Assembly: GCA_905178155.1 (NCBI GenBank)
Contig: CAJINV010000002.1
Location: 2,760,226 to 2,824,225 of the forward strand
DNA from: Amoebophrya sp. A120
Lineage: Eukaryota > Sar > Dinophyceae > Syndiniales > Amoebophryaceae
Reading direction: 5' to 3'
Length of the DNA: 64,000 bases
Shown: piece by piece, positions 35,059 to 47,101 of the stretch
Layout: every line of letters begins with the position of its first letter
Position numbering within the stretch: position 1 is the first letter of the stretch
The notes under the pieces: model-generated
What the model was told of the DNA's origin: nothing
Seen by the model: the letters and a program-made list of their open reading frames with translations, nothing else
Databases searched by the model: none
Made by a program: the position numbers and the translations under genes

Positions 35059-37514
35059 ATGCCTGCCCCGTCGTGGTTTTCGTCCGCGGTGCCATCTTTC
35101 TTCGCACCGTCCAACAGGCAGCTACAGCAGCAGCAGCATCTTCAGCAGCAAAACCACAACAATCTTCCGCAACCAGAATACTTCACCCCGGGAAGGAAAT
35201 TGCCACCGCCGGTCCCGCTAACCAACGAGGAGGTTTTCGTTTTGGTCACCACAACACTAGTTCTCACCTATCTCTTCGTCTGCGTCTGCGATTTGTGCTG
35301 GTTTGTGGGGCGGAAGGTTTTCCGGATTTGTTTACTTCTGTGCGATAGTGGAACGAGGGTTGTTTGTTGGCTTTTTTGCAGGAGTAGAAGAGGAAGGAAC
35401 AGAGCAGAAAATCAAAATACTAACTCTCTCCTCTTCGAGATCGCGGACGAGTTTGAATTTCACGAGATTTTGGAAGAGCAAGACCTACGGCTGGCGCAAG
35501 CGGTAATAGCCTCGGCCGGCGGTAAAATCGAACTAGAGATGCTGAGTGAGGAAATTAACATCGTGCCGGCGGTGGTCGAGGTGGACCACGGGGTGGAGAT
35601 GGAAGAAGATGAAGAGGACGACAACGACACGGAGCTACGCAGAACAACATCCGTCGAGCAGAATGGTTCTTCCAACGGCGAGGAGAATGAAGACGCCCAC
35701 AACGAGGACGAGGATCAAGTTGAGATTCTGGACGAGGAGATCTATGTGCACCACGACGGGGGGCCTCAGCGGTACGAGGAGCGTGAGCAGCTTCCTAGTG
35801 TAAGTGAAGGCCGGGTTCGGGTTGTTTCTGCTGCGCAGAGGGATGAACTTCTACATGATCAGGAGTATCTGCACGCCGACCAGTCGTCGCGTAGGCAACA
35901 GCACCTCGCCGAGCAGCTCACCCGGGAGAACTGGGAAGAGAAGATTTTACCGGAACTGGAGCAGAATTTGCAGCAGTTCCAACTACGAGTGGCAGCAGCT
36001 TCTGACTGTGTAATGCTAGTAGAACAAGTCGTGGCGGAGAAAGACTACGAGCAACCCCTTACCCCTTCAACGATCGAGGGTTCCCCGTTGTCCCCGTCGA
36101 CGATAGAGTACGAAAGCTGTAGTGGTGGTGTAGTTCTCCATCCGCAGAGCAGCACAAAGACGAGGAGCAGCGGATTTTCTAGTACCGCCACGACCCCATT
36201 GACCACGAACTTTGGTCCGCCGTCGACCAGCAGCTCGTATTCTTCCTCATCTGCAACGCCTCTGCTCAACATCCTCTCCGCCACCTCATCCGCGTGTAGC
36301 AACTACCTTTTTCGCGACATGAGTGGTGATCAGCGCGGAGTAGAGACGACTAGCACTTCAGCTTCAGCTACTGAAACTCCACGGGGCGCAGCCGCAGCAG
36401 AGCTGAAAGAGAAGCAACCAATTTTTTTGAGAAATGAAAACAAGAAGGCGGTTGAAGGTATGAGGGGAGAAACAATAGCACTCTGTGGTCGCGGAAGGAT
36501 ATGTGTAAGTGGATGATTTAGATGTAGCCGTCAAGGAGCTCAAGAAGAAGAGCAAGATTGGTTTATGCTGGTTGGCTCTTCTTGGGGAACTACTGTAACT
36601 AAGGGTTTTGTCCTGCTGCACTACGTATGTCCATACCTGTACCACAAGTGTAGGTAGTTTTCTGTTTTCCATAAACCGCACGAAGGAGCTGCTTCGGCGG
36701 AAACTACTCGGGAATAAGCGAAGGAAGTCGCTAAGGAATTCCACGTCGTCTTCCAGGAGTGTAGCGTCTTCGAAGGTAGTAAGGCGCTCGTCCTCCAGAA
36801 ATAGCCCTGTGGTCCAGAGTAGCAAATGCAAAAGTGTCTGGGTCTGGAAGATTTCTAGGTTTGTCATGTATATTTCGCATGAGCTATCATGATGCCTGTA
36901 ATGCATGACCTAGCATGACAGATTTTTTGCGGGTATCTTGATGCCTATCCCGCATGACAAATGCCCTCTCCGCGGAGCAAAAACTGGACGCCTCTTGCTG
37001 CTCATGCAATACAGATTTTTTTAGATTTCAAAAATAGCATCACAAGTTGCATTCTTCCTGACCCAGACATTTTTGCAGTTGATACAGAGCAGGCGAAGCA
37101 GCATTGCCAGCACCGCAAGTAGTTCCAAGAACACCTCTGCCGGTATATTACAATGAAAAATGCCCCCACCGCTGAATCGTTGGGAGCATTTGTATTGCAA
37201 ACCTTTCCAAATGAAACATTCGCTCTCTTGCATCTATCAGCATCACAGGTTTCCAATCGTGAAGAGCAAAAATTTGTATTGCAAAAGACCCCAGCAAGAG
37301 CGGCGCTTGTCATGCAAGCGATGCGATACACTGCTAGACTCTGCATCAGAAAGATTCACACTCCTTTCATGCATGACAAAAAGTTTTCATTTGGAAACTT
37401 CGCATCACAAATTTTTGCAATTTCAGGAGTGGGGGGCACTTTTCACTGTAATACGGTACCGAGAATGTTGAGAACCTCGCAGCATTACGCGCGCGGCCGT
37501 GGCTGCGGTCGTGA
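35059..37514 (+). CDS. Unknown protein, possible N-terminal membrane hairpin, acidic middle
   Basis: Not recognised. Model: exons 35059-36502, 36654-36819, 37090-37145, 37459-37514 (573 residues). Residues 20-37 are Gln-rich. Residues 58-82 and 86-107 are hydrophobic and Cys-rich, which could be two membrane helices. The middle (about 170-240) is strongly acidic, followed by Ser/Thr-rich sequence and an Arg/Ser-rich C-terminus. A fine acceptor (TTTTTTGCAG near 35383) inside the hydrophobic part means an extra intron could remove it. The first intron boundary is chosen by phase; both introners then close in frame to TGA at 37512. The ATG at 35059 is the first in frame. Confidence 0.65.
36503..36653 (+). 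other. Probable GT-AG intron
   Basis: GTGTAAGTG to CAAGTGTAG, phase 1. The overlapping GTAAGT at 36505 looks stronger but does not fit the downstream frame, so the exact donor is uncertain. Confidence 0.6.
36820..37084. mobile_element. Introner, family A (265 bp)
   Basis: TSD CAGAG on both sides; phase 2. Starts TAGC rather than TATC. The right arm has TTCCTGACCCAGAC, one change. Confidence 0.9.
37146..37453. mobile_element. Introner, D-like (308 bp)
   Basis: TSD CGGTA on both sides; phase 1. Arms TACAATGAAAAATGCCCCC and GGGGGCACTTTTCACTGTA. Among the longer elements. Confidence 0.87.
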
Positions 37515-38370
37515 AGGGGCTAAGTAGTTGTGCGGGGGTTTTTTGAATGCAAACTTCTATGTAGGCCGATACGCCTGTAGTCCCGGCAGTAGTTTCAGCA
37601 TAATACAGTAGAAAAAAACCGTTTGTTGATGTCGTGATGCAGATTTGATGCACGCCCACGCCACACTAAGAAAAACAAAAACCCGATCGCGTTGATGAAT
37701 TTTAACAATTTTTCCAGTAGACGGAGACGCCGGAATTTTAACAAATTTTCAGCCTGTATTTGTTCTGTTTTTCGGTTTGAGCGGAAGATTGTCGCGTTGA
37801 TGTAATTCAGCTCCTCGGTAGTTATCCTGCCTACTTCGCCCGCTTCTCAAATGCACGAAGACAACTTGTCGGTCGAGCACGTCGGCAATTTTTAGTACAT
37901 CGGTTGCTGCATTGCTGAAGACTTTTCCTCTCGGTTGTCGCATCGCTGAATTGATCTGCCACATTGCGGAACATCGGTGCGTTACTTCGTTCTTTTGCTA
38001 GCGAAGGTGTTACGATGAATGCAACACTGCTACTAAGTCTCCTGCACCCGAACAGCTACGAATGTCCCGACAAAAATGTTATACATCAGGTCTCCCCAGA
38101 GTTGAGGTACCAGTCTGTTGAGTGGGAGATGAATTTTTGTCCCTCCGGAGACGGAATTACTTTTCTGTTAAGTACGGTGTGTTTCTGGTAAAAAATGCGA
38201 CAATTTACTAGCGTACCCTTCAAGATTGTGTCACAAGAGACACGACGTAGTTCTACTTTCCGAGCCACACCTGACCGCAACTTGCGTATGTAAGCCCTCT
38301 CGTGATCGTCCCTTGATCTCCGGTACGCGCTTCTACTTCACCCCCCCCCCCACAAGAATAGACGAACACC
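37515..38370. other. Intergenic, upstream of oxygenase
   Basis: No supported gene; a 75-codon frame at 37964-38191 has no recognisable features. An 11-base C run (38341-38351) sits 20 bases before the oxygenase ATG, probably in its 5' UTR. Confidence 0.5.
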
Positions 38371-41300
38371 ATGGCCGAACTGGAGATTCCAGTCTTGCGG
38401 ATCGAGAAGCTGGGTTTCCAGCACGGCGACTCGGGCGCCAGCATCGACCCCGCGTTTATCAAAGAGATGCGGAAAGCATTGGAAACCGTCGGGTTTTTCT
38501 ACCTAGAAGGGTTCGATGTGGCGAAAGAACAGGGTGGGTTGGACTTGGATTTAGAGAAGGTGTTGAAAATATGAAACTGGACAACCCTCCCTACCCCTCG
38601 TTTGTCATGCGAAATCCCAAATCCAGATGGCGCCTTGTGGCACTATTTGCATTACAGATTTCGGGAACTACCGTGCCAGCACTACATTCAGCGCGTGAAC
38701 TTGTCATGCACAGGCTCCACGTGTGAGTGTGTTGGTGCTTGTGATGCTGTTCGTACTTACAATACAAATGAGGGGGAGGGTGGTTGTGCACTGTCATAGA
38801 GAATCGGGCACGAATTTTTCGAGCAGAAAGGAGAAAACAGCAGCCAGCACCTGGATTTGACCATGGAAACCGTGTTTGAAAAATTAGTCGAGGACAAGAA
38901 CATCAACAACGCGGATGATGAAACAACAGCAGGCAGCACTACAAATTCCGATAAAAATTCCACATCAAACAAAAGCAACTACCTCCCGATCAAGCACTGG
39001 TGGGCGGGGCGCGGGTACCTGCCCGCGGAGCGCCATACCTTTGCGCTGAACAAAGAGACAAAGGAGATTGAGTCCGTTTCCTCCGAGGTTCTGACCCGGC
39101 AGGCATTTGATTTCGTCCGAGAAGTCCCGGAAGGGTTTTACGGAGACGGGTTTTTCGCACAGATGAAATTGAACAGCAATAACGCAGATGGTGGTACAAC
39201 AACCACTGCGAAAGTAGAAGTACCGCTCCAAGTCGAGCAGGCGCGACGAGATTTTCTCGAGAAGTACGTCTTATCAAATGCAAATATGTCTGGGTCTGGA
39301 AGGGTACAACTTGTGATGCTACTTTTGGAATCTACATAAAAGCTGTATTGCATGAACAGCAAAAGAGGTGTAATCTGTGCTACGCGGAGAGGGAATTTCT
39401 CATGCGGTATGACAGCATCAGAAACCCTCGCAAAATATCCCATGCTAGGGCATGCATCACAGACCTCATGGGCCATGCAAAATCTGCATGACAAACTCCT
39501 GCACTCTTCCAGATGACCCAGACATTTTTGCAATCCATACGTCTACGCGAAGAACAAAAGCACGGATGACACGGTGTCGGTTGAATCAACGGTGAGTTTA
39601 ACGGAGTATTTGAACACCGAGTACTCCGAGGCGATGAAACGGGTCGGCCGGAAACTGATGACCGCCATGGCGTTGGCCCTGGACGAGGCGCTGTGCGAAG
39701 ACACCGGGGCGGAGGGGTCTACGCACTTCGTGAAATTGCTGCACAAACTGACCACGACGAATCACGGGGGAAGGGGTTTGGCAAAAGAAGATGAAGTGGA
39801 TGTTCCAGCAGGACAAGATCAAACGGACGGAGCAACCGCTTCTAGCGCAGTCCTACCACAGCTAACTTCCGACGACCAGAAGAGTACAACGGATGTCGAC
39901 AATTTCCACAACAGCAATAGTTTGACCACGTTGTCAACCGCTGCCTCCACTTCTGTCCCAACCTCGCCGGCAGTCGGGGTGCGGATGAACCATCATGCCG
40001 GATATAAAAGTGCACAACTCCCCCTCCCCCTCATTTGTCATGCAAAATATCCAATCCACCCTTTGCCTCTTGGCACATTTTGCATGACAAGTTCTGGTCG
40101 CCCAAATAGCACTACACTCCAGTGCAAATTTGTCATGCAAAACCGGCGTTCTTGCTGATGCTTTTATTGCCGTTCATGCTATACAAATGAGGGGGAGGGG
40201 GAGTTGTGCACTGTCATACCGGAACAGCATCAAACACAAAGAACGGGAAGACCGATTTGAACGATTTGTTGTACGAAAACCACGACCAAGCGCATTCCTA
40301 CTATGGATTGTAAAAATGTCTGGGTCTGGAAGATTGCAACTTCTCGTGCTAAATCTGAATCATGCAGAAATCTGTGTTGCATGAGTGCTGAAAGGTGTCC
40401 ACTTTCGACCAAGTTTGGAGGGAGTTTCTCATGCAGGATAGGCATGGCAGAGACCTCACAGACTCTGTCATGCTAGGTCCCGCATTCCAGATCCAGGCCT
40501 CACACGTCATGGAAAACCTGCATGACAAGTTTACACTCTTCCAGACCCAGACATTTTTGCATTTGATACCTACTCCGTCCCGGCAACTTGGATGACAGAA
40601 GCCTCTGACGCTTCCTGGTGGTATATCAAAAGGAAAAATCGCCCCTCCCCATAATGAAAAGGTATGCTTCTAGAAATTTGTGATGCCGATTTGTGACCAC
40701 AAATCCTGTCTCTCTTGCAAGAGGGCAAACTCAGAGACTCCGCCACGATATGCGGGCGGTTTGTAATGCTGCAAGGCCTTAAGGGTAGGCGTCTGCCATG
40801 CTGGGCTCCTACACCAAGAGGCGCCCCCTTAGGATCGCGATCTGCGTGCAGTCCTTTACTGCAAGACAAATGTGATTTGTGTACTCAAATACAGCAACAC
40901 AGATTTCCGTTTTGATATGGGGACGGGGGATTTTTCTTTTCGATATGGTACCTCCGGGTGTTGCACTACAAGGGAATCATCCAGGACGACCCGAATAATT
41001 TCAAGGTTTCCATGGCGCCCCACACGGATTTCGGCTGGCTGACGTTGTTAAACCAGGACTCCACGGAAACGCCAGCACTACAAATCCAGGACATCCACAA
41101 CAATTGGCACGGAGTGGCACCGCGGAAGAACGCGATCATTGTGAACATCGGGGACATGATGTCGGCTTGGAGCAATATCTTGTGTAAAAACGCCCCCAAG
41201 AACCCATAGTTGTCATGCAGATCCACATGCTTAAAATATCTCTCATGCGGAGCCCCATGAAATCGCGTTTTCTAATGCTGTTTTGAAATTTGTGATGCTC

Positions 41301-42309
41301 GAATCAGGATGAGCGACTAGATGTGTGATGCTGCTGTACTAGCTAAACACGAATAATACACTGCGGGCCTAAACTTGTCATGCGCAAGAGCCAAAGCTTG
41401 TCGATTTCTCTTGCAAAGTTCCCAACTTGATGACTAGGGGGTCGTGGGGACGTTTTTGCATATGATAAGCAACGGGAGATACCTAGCCCGGTTGCACCGC
41501 GTGATTCATTCGGGAAAGGAGCACCGGGTCTCCTATTGCGAGGAAAAATCCCCCCTGCCCATATCGCAAAGGTATGTTTCCGAAAATTTGTGTTGCTGGT
41601 TTGAGACAACAAATCACGTCGGTCTTGCAAGAAGCGAAGCGCAGGGGCTTCCGCCCCATTATGGAAGCGATTTGGCATGCTGTTGGGACTAGGGGACAGC
41701 CGTTTGCAATGCTAAACAACTAGACGCACACCCAATCGCCCCTTCTACGTAGGCTGAGGATCTGGCTGCGATGCCGTATTGCAAGACAGCGCGCATATGT
41801 GTACGGAAATCCAGCATCAGAAATCTCGTCTTGATATGGGGAGGGGAGATTTTTCGTTCTGATATCTCCGTGCCCTTTTTCTACAACCCGTCGCTCGACG
41901 CGAAGGTGCCGCTGAAACTGAAGAAGGATTTGAAGGAGCAGGCGTTTGGGGTCGGCGGTTCGAACACGGTGAAGGTTTTGCAGAATCAGGACTTGTATGC
42001 ATTGCAAATATGTCTGGGTCTGGAAATCTGTGATGCTGAGTTGAGCATGATTGAAGCGCTTGCAATGGCAGCCAGGCATGACAAGTTTTGGAGACGCCTA
42101 CTGATGCCTTACACGCATCACAAATTTCGTTTTTCCATGACAAAGTATTAAGCTCCTCTTTTGCTGCTCTTGCAACGCAGATTTTCCGGGAATGCAAGAC
42201 ACGCATCACAAGTTCCACTGTTCCAGACCCAGACATTTTTGCATTTGATAACTTGGAGTACGTGTACTACGGGGAACATTTGGCCAGGTCGCTGGGGTAT
42301 GCGTTGTGA
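38371..42309 (+). CDS. 2-oxoglutarate/Fe(II)-dependent oxygenase (IPNS/DIOX-like)
   Basis: Exons 38371-38569, 38804-39271, 39545-40002, 40224-40301, 40574-40623, 40951-41175, 41473-41533, 41870-41995, 42256-42309 give 572 residues; all eight introns are introners. The N-terminal DIOX_N-like part contains Val-Gly-Phe-Phe-Tyr-Leu (about residues 41-46). The catalytic core has the iron-binding His442-Thr-Asp444, a third ligand His501 in Leu-His-Arg-Val-Ile-His, and the 2-oxoglutarate-binding Arg511-Val-Ser513 followed by Val-Pro-Phe-Phe. All key residues are present, so an active enzyme is likely; the substrate is unknown. Residues about 85-105 and 275-370 are Asn/Thr/Ser-rich insertions that make it longer than the usual 300-370 residues. 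The ATG follows GACGAACACC. Confidence 0.92.
38570..38798. mobile_element. Introner, family C (229 bp)
   Basis: TSD GAAAA left, GAGAA right; phase 1. Left arm AACTGGACAACCCTCC, right arm GGAGGGTGGTTGTGCAC. Confidence 0.87.
39272..39539. mobile_element. Introner, family A (268 bp)
   Basis: TSD CGTCT on both sides; phase 1. The right arm has a 2-base insertion (TTCCAGATGACCCAGAC), so TIR pairing is bulged. Confidence 0.9.
40003..40218. mobile_element. Introner, family C (216 bp)
   Basis: TSD CCGGA on both sides; phase 0. Starts TATAAAAGTGCAC; right arm GAGTTGTGCACTGTCATA. Confidence 0.9.
40302..40568. mobile_element. Introner, family A (267 bp)
   Basis: TSD CCTAC on both sides; phase 0. Leaves a 50-base exon before the next element. 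Confidence 0.9.
40624..40945. mobile_element. Introner, family E (322 bp)
   Basis: TSD TGGTA on both sides; phase 2. Left arm TATCAAAAGGAAAAATC, right arm GATTTTTCTTTTCGATA. Interrupts just upstream of the iron-binding region. Confidence 0.88.
41176..41467. mobile_element. Introner, family D (292 bp)
   Basis: TSD AGCAA on both sides; phase 2. Splits Trp-Ser-Asn-Gly-Arg between the two halves of the catalytic site; the gene cannot encode an active enzyme unless it is removed. Confidence 0.9.
41534..41864. mobile_element. Introner, family E (331 bp)
   Basis: TSD TCTCC on both sides; phase 0. Falls directly after Ser513 of the 2-oxoglutarate-binding Arg-x-Ser motif. Confidence 0.89.
41996..42250. 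mobile_element. Introner, family A (255 bp)
   Basis: TSD ACTTG on both sides; phase 0. Leaves a terminal coding exon of 54 bases. Confidence 0.9.
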
Positions 42310-43488
42310 TCTACTGGAGCAGGTACTTAGCTAGCTCTTGTACGAAGAGTAAGTCGGTCTTTGACGGAGGATTTCATCTCAACTGAGATCTATCGTTTCA
42401 ATTTTCAAAAACGTGTCTGTGTGTTTCTGTGTTGTGGTAACAGATGCAAGTAAATTACGAGTACGACGTAGTGTGCAGCATAGTAAGTATCAATTAAGCT
42501 AGGTTTCACTTCTTCCATTCTCTGGAATGGAGATTGATCCGTTATCACGCTCGATTTTGCTACTAGCCATTCTTTCACTTCGGCGAGTATTGAAATTTAA
42601 GTATGTAGCGGTATTGTAGTTGAGCCTCGTATAATGCGACTTCTATGTTGAAACTCAAACTGCAAATGCAATGGATTTAGCTGCCAGGGGGCTGGCTCCT
42701 AAGCCGGCCTCTGCAGTAACTTCCATTGAAGATGCGCTCATCTACTTGAGCACATAAGTTCTTTACCGGTTCTTTTTATCTATCAACTTGACTGTCTCTC
42801 CGAGCGAGACGTTTTTTTCGACAAAATTTTTCCGGCGTTTTTTTCAAGAAATAAGTACCTCGCTATAGACTACAACTTCTTTGTATTCCGTTTCCCTTTG
42901 GCGCAGACGCAGTCGCAACGGTTTTTTTTTCTTTTCCAAATCTAAAAACACTCTGGCGGTTAGGATTTCCGAAAAAGTCGGACGGTAGTTATGATTAGAT
43001 TTACCGGCGCAAAAAATTCAGGGTCTTTTATCTGGCGCTAAATTTGTTTCTCCGTTTTCGCATAAGTAAGAACAACACATGATGTCATGTAGTACCACGG
43101 AGCTGCATCCGGTGGAATTTCTTTCCTGAAATAAATACAAGAAGAAAAAAGCAGAGTGGAGGGAGATGACACGCACTCCCGTTAGCCAAACTGGAGGACT
43201 CCTGAAGGTGTTCACCCTGCACTGCACCAGATTGTTGCAGTTGAATTAGTCGGAAAAGAAAAACGCGATCCTGTCTCAAAACACCGTGACGAGGTGTCCT
43301 CTGATATTTAAGCAATTCTGCTGGCAGTAATAGTTGACGCCAACTTTCTCAGGTCCCACTTACCACACACTGTACAGTTCGACCATATTATGTGAAAGAA
43401 CATTTTTCCTCCATGAGAAGATTCGTTTGCTTTTGTGATTGAAATTTTTTTTCGCACATCCGTGGACTCTGCAGAGAAAAAACGCATC
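42310..43488. other. Intergenic, with GC-rich hairpin
   Basis: No ORF with support. A hairpin at 42687-42712 pairs GGCTGGCT (42690-42697) with AGCCGGCC (42702-42709) across a 4-base loop, extended by wobble pairs. It could be a structured RNA or a 3'-end signal; function unknown. Confidence 0.5.
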
Positions 43489-45720
43489 ATGAACATCGAC
43501 GACCGGCGTGGTCTTTATGGCAGCAAGGCCGATCATGCCCAGCAAGGCAAGAGCACCATTGTTGGCGCAACGTCAGTACAACCTTTGACGAAAATTCCCG
43601 CGGCTCAGGACGCGCACCCGACGAATAAATTCCAAATATCAGACGCCGACCTGATCGCGAACCCGACGTGGCACATTTTCTCCCCGACTTTAAATCAAAG
43701 TTACGCTACGAGAAATGCAGTAGAGGCCTATCTTGCTGCGACGAACTACGAGGCTTTGGTGGAGGTTCCAGTTGAGAGCGCTGCAGTGGCGCCGCAATTA
43801 TCGCGATTCGCCTCGTTCAGCCCGGCGTCTCGATGGTGCGACGCAGAGGTTGTCCAAGATGAACCAGGGAGCAGTGCCAGTGCTGGCAAGGCTTCGTCTA
43901 GAGCCAGGGATTTGGACGGCCTTTTGCAACCGCACGTGTCCCACGTCGTCTGGCTACCGCTGCGTGTGCCCGGCTACATTGGGTCTGGCGGCTACAACAC
44001 GGCCCGTTATTTTGCGGTCAATTTGTTGAAAGTTGTGCACGAGCATTCTAGTGGTAGTGCGGAAATCCACAAAGACGGAACAAAAACCAGCTCTGACCTC
44101 GAACGGGGCGCTGAAAAAATGGAGACCTGTTCTCGGGACGCCTTCATCGCCGAGCTGCTTTCCGGCAAATTTCCGTCGATGCTCCTGGGGAAGGATTTTT
44201 GGGGACCTCGGAAGAATGGCGCAGATGGCCCTCGTGGGAAGCTACCGTCGAAACAGCAAGGAAAAAGTAGAGAGCGCAGTGTGAGGCGAGACGAAGCAAA
44301 AATTGCAGCATCCACTTTACGGGGAGACACTGGCACAGCCACGGTCCCGCAGGGCTTGCCGTCCGTCTCCACGAAAAACAACGAGAAGGGCAAATCCCTA
44401 CCGGTGTTACTTCTGGGGCAAGAGGAAAAAATGAAGACTCTCTGCGTTGTCGACAACACGACGGACGAAAAAGACGACGAAGTCAGCCTTTCCTGCATCG
44501 AAATCGACGGGCCGAGCGGACTATCCTCTGCAAAAGTATCGTACTCGTAGTAATTGCAGTTATGCATTACAAATCTTTTTCCTACGGTCAATCAGCATTA
44601 CAAATTCCATTTCTCATGCTGAGGAAATTTGTAATGCAATTCATACTAGTATTAAGCACGTTGCTTTTGCAATGCATACGGACCACATATCTTGCCCGGG
44701 GTTGGTGGGACGTATCGCTGGAAGCCGAGGCCGCCGGATTACGAGGTGGGAGAGGAGATTGTCATGGATGTGGATAGTACCAGTGGAGATAGTGGCGAGC
44801 AGAACGGTGACCATTCTGCGGATGAGAATATGGAGGGTCGCGAAGATGGCGGCGATAACACGTCAGATGACGACCACTCCGAAGACGGTTCTGAAGGAGA
44901 GAACACAACCGACGTCCACGTTCTCGAAACCGTGTCACGCCGGCGGCCCCTCCCACCCTTCGCGTTGCTGCTAGTTGGAGATTTGCACCCGTTTTCCACT
45001 GTGAACACGCGGAATACAAAGTCCTGGGACGTGCTGTACACGTTCGAAGCGACGACGTCCGACAAGAACTCCGTAGTGGGCAGCGGGACGAACAAGAAAT
45101 CTACTACCGAACCTGCTGTTGCAGTTGCAGACCTGGCAAAGAAACTGGCCGCGGTGGGGCTGCATGATCAAGGCAGCTGCACGGAGAAAAATTGTGCACA
45201 AAAATCTACTCCTGCTTTGTTACAACTGCATGTGACCACCAAAAAGCCACCACCACTTCCTGAAAACGCGACTTCACGCCAATTAGTGTTTGATTCCCTA
45301 GAACGCGGGATCTGCCTACTGGGTTTCAATTGTCGAAAGGAGCGTCCCCCGAGGAAGAAACACGCCCTCTGTGCGACGATGTCGATTTTGTTGCCGAAGT
45401 GGGCGGAGGAGGAGCGGGCTAGTTCCGTCGAGGAGGTGATTGGGGACAAAGTCAAGCTTTTTTGGTTCTTCGATGTGTGTTTTGGCAAGTGGCGGAACGT
45501 TCCCTGGGGGGATATTTGTGAATTGTGGTTGAAGAAGGCGGTGGTGGTGGATGAGAGCAAAATGCAGTTGGCAAGTTCAAATTGTGCACCTTTTGATACT
45601 GGACGAGGACGCACACGCACTGCAGAAGCCGAAGCTGTGCCACCGCCTGATGATGCGAACAAACCGAAGAAGGCGTTTAAAGTGCCCGGGAAGTGGGCGA
45701 AGTATCTGGATGGTTTGTGA
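43489..45720 (+). CDS. Unknown 689-residue protein
   Basis: Not recognised. Two exons, 43489-44521 and 44684-45720, joined in frame by removal of one family B introner (2,070 nt with stop). The N-terminus is polar. A hydrophobic-aromatic block (about residues 145-185, with Val-Trp-Leu-Pro-Leu-Arg-Val-Pro-Gly-Tyr and Gly-Gly-Tyr-Asn-Thr-Ala-Arg) looks globular. Residues about 235-320 are Lys/Arg-rich. Residues about 370-420 are strongly acidic. A second globular part near 580-630 contains Trp-Phe-Phe-Asp-Val-Cys-Phe-Gly-Lys-Trp. The C-terminus ends Trp-Ala-Lys-Tyr-Leu-Asp-Gly-Leu. ATG at 43489 was chosen over an in-frame GTG at 43435. Confidence 0.75.
44522..44678. mobile_element. Introner, family B (157 bp)
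   Basis: TSD CGGAC on both sides; phase 1. The sole intron of this gene. Joins Pro-Ser-Gly to Pro-His-Ile. Confidence 0.9.
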
Positions 45721-47101
45721 AAGTGCTATTTCACTCACTCCTGTGAAGGACAGGCAATTTCAATGAAGTTGAAGAGCAAAAGATGACTCTCGTCAGGTGA
45801 AACAGAACCAAATGCCCCGCTGGCCACTGTAGCGCGGGCTACAGATAATTGCGCCTTCACGATGAAAGAACAAAGAAACACAGTTTATTCCCATCGCTTG
45901 TTTCGACCTACTGGTACTAGACGCGGTTTCGCATCCTCACCGAAGAACCGAGGGTCAGTTTCTCTATTGTATGATAAACTTCTCAGCCTTGTTGTGCACC
46001 TGTACTAACTGCACACTGTCGATTTTGTTCTGTCTGGATCGACAGTGGACTCCGCGACGTACTATCGTGTTGAAAATACGGTCGTCTTTCTCTTTTCCTC
46101 TCCAGAAGTAGATTTCGATCTGTGAACATTGAACGGTCCGAGATCTTCACGTAGAAGATGACTGCGATCATGTTCGTTTCTGGCTCATTGACCAAGCCTA
46201 GGATCTTGTATTTCATGAGCTCGAAAGAGAAAGACCTCTACTTGCTGAGGTGCTTGTCATGAAAGGGCGTCGGAGTGGGCTGATCCGATGACAGGCTGCT
46301 GATCGTCCGTTCTGGAAGCTAGAAGTTGTGAGGCCACCAGTTGGCGCTTCTAAGGAAACAGACGTTGCCTCGCTAGCAGATGTTGACAACTGCTGGACAC
46401 CAATAGATACTGAGTTTTGCTGTTTAGCAGACATTCACATTTCGCCGCAAAAATCTCTTCCACAGTGCCCTGACAGTTACAGTGCCTTGCTTACGTAGTA
46501 GAAGACAGGTTCTTAACTTTCAGGTCGATGAAGGTGACAAGTTTTACATTTCAAAGTACTTCTACTTTCGCTTTCCGTATAGAAATAGAAGAACGAACAC
46601 GAAGTAAAAGGAAGACGGTCACGCACTCGAAGTTAGTCGATAGAGCTGACGAGTTGGATATACGTACCTAACTATACACGCAATCCAAGAAGGGGAGCAC
46701 TACATCAACACCAAGTAGACCCGTAGATCTCAGGACGATATCAGAAATAAATTTTCACAAGAACACTATTCTTCTCAAGACGCGTGTATTTTTCCCTCCC
46801 TCTTTCTCCAGAATTGTCGATACACACCGCCCGTACTAGAAAGATCAGACAGCAGTACCTACCCTTTAGATCATCTTCAGCCATTGACGACTACCCTTCC
46901 CGTCCTAAGCATCTGAATCTGGTACTTATGACTAGGAAAATAAATCTCGACGTATAATGGATACAACGCACATGAGTTATTTGTATTTCTAAAGCGCTAA
47001 ACAACTAGTCAGAATCAAATACAAATTATCAATCGAATTTCTTTTTCTTCTTTACTGTACATTTATTAATTTGTTTCCAAGAAAACTAAAACTAAAACAA
47101 G
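45721..47101. other. Intergenic, with unproven minus-strand frames
   Basis: No introner. Two overlapping minus-strand ATG frames, 45983-46216 (77 codons) and 46213-46434 (73 codons, Ser-rich), have somewhat protein-like composition but no recognised motif and no joining splice sites. They are not called as genes. Confidence 0.45.

Noticed and set aside
38341-38351. C homopolymer as a regulatory signal
   Set aside because: An 11-base run in a 5' UTR can be simple slippage; nothing around it suggests function.
45983-46434. Minus-strand gene made of two overlapping ORFs
   Set aside because: No splice sites join them in a common frame and no family was recognised; it is recorded only within the intergenic entry.
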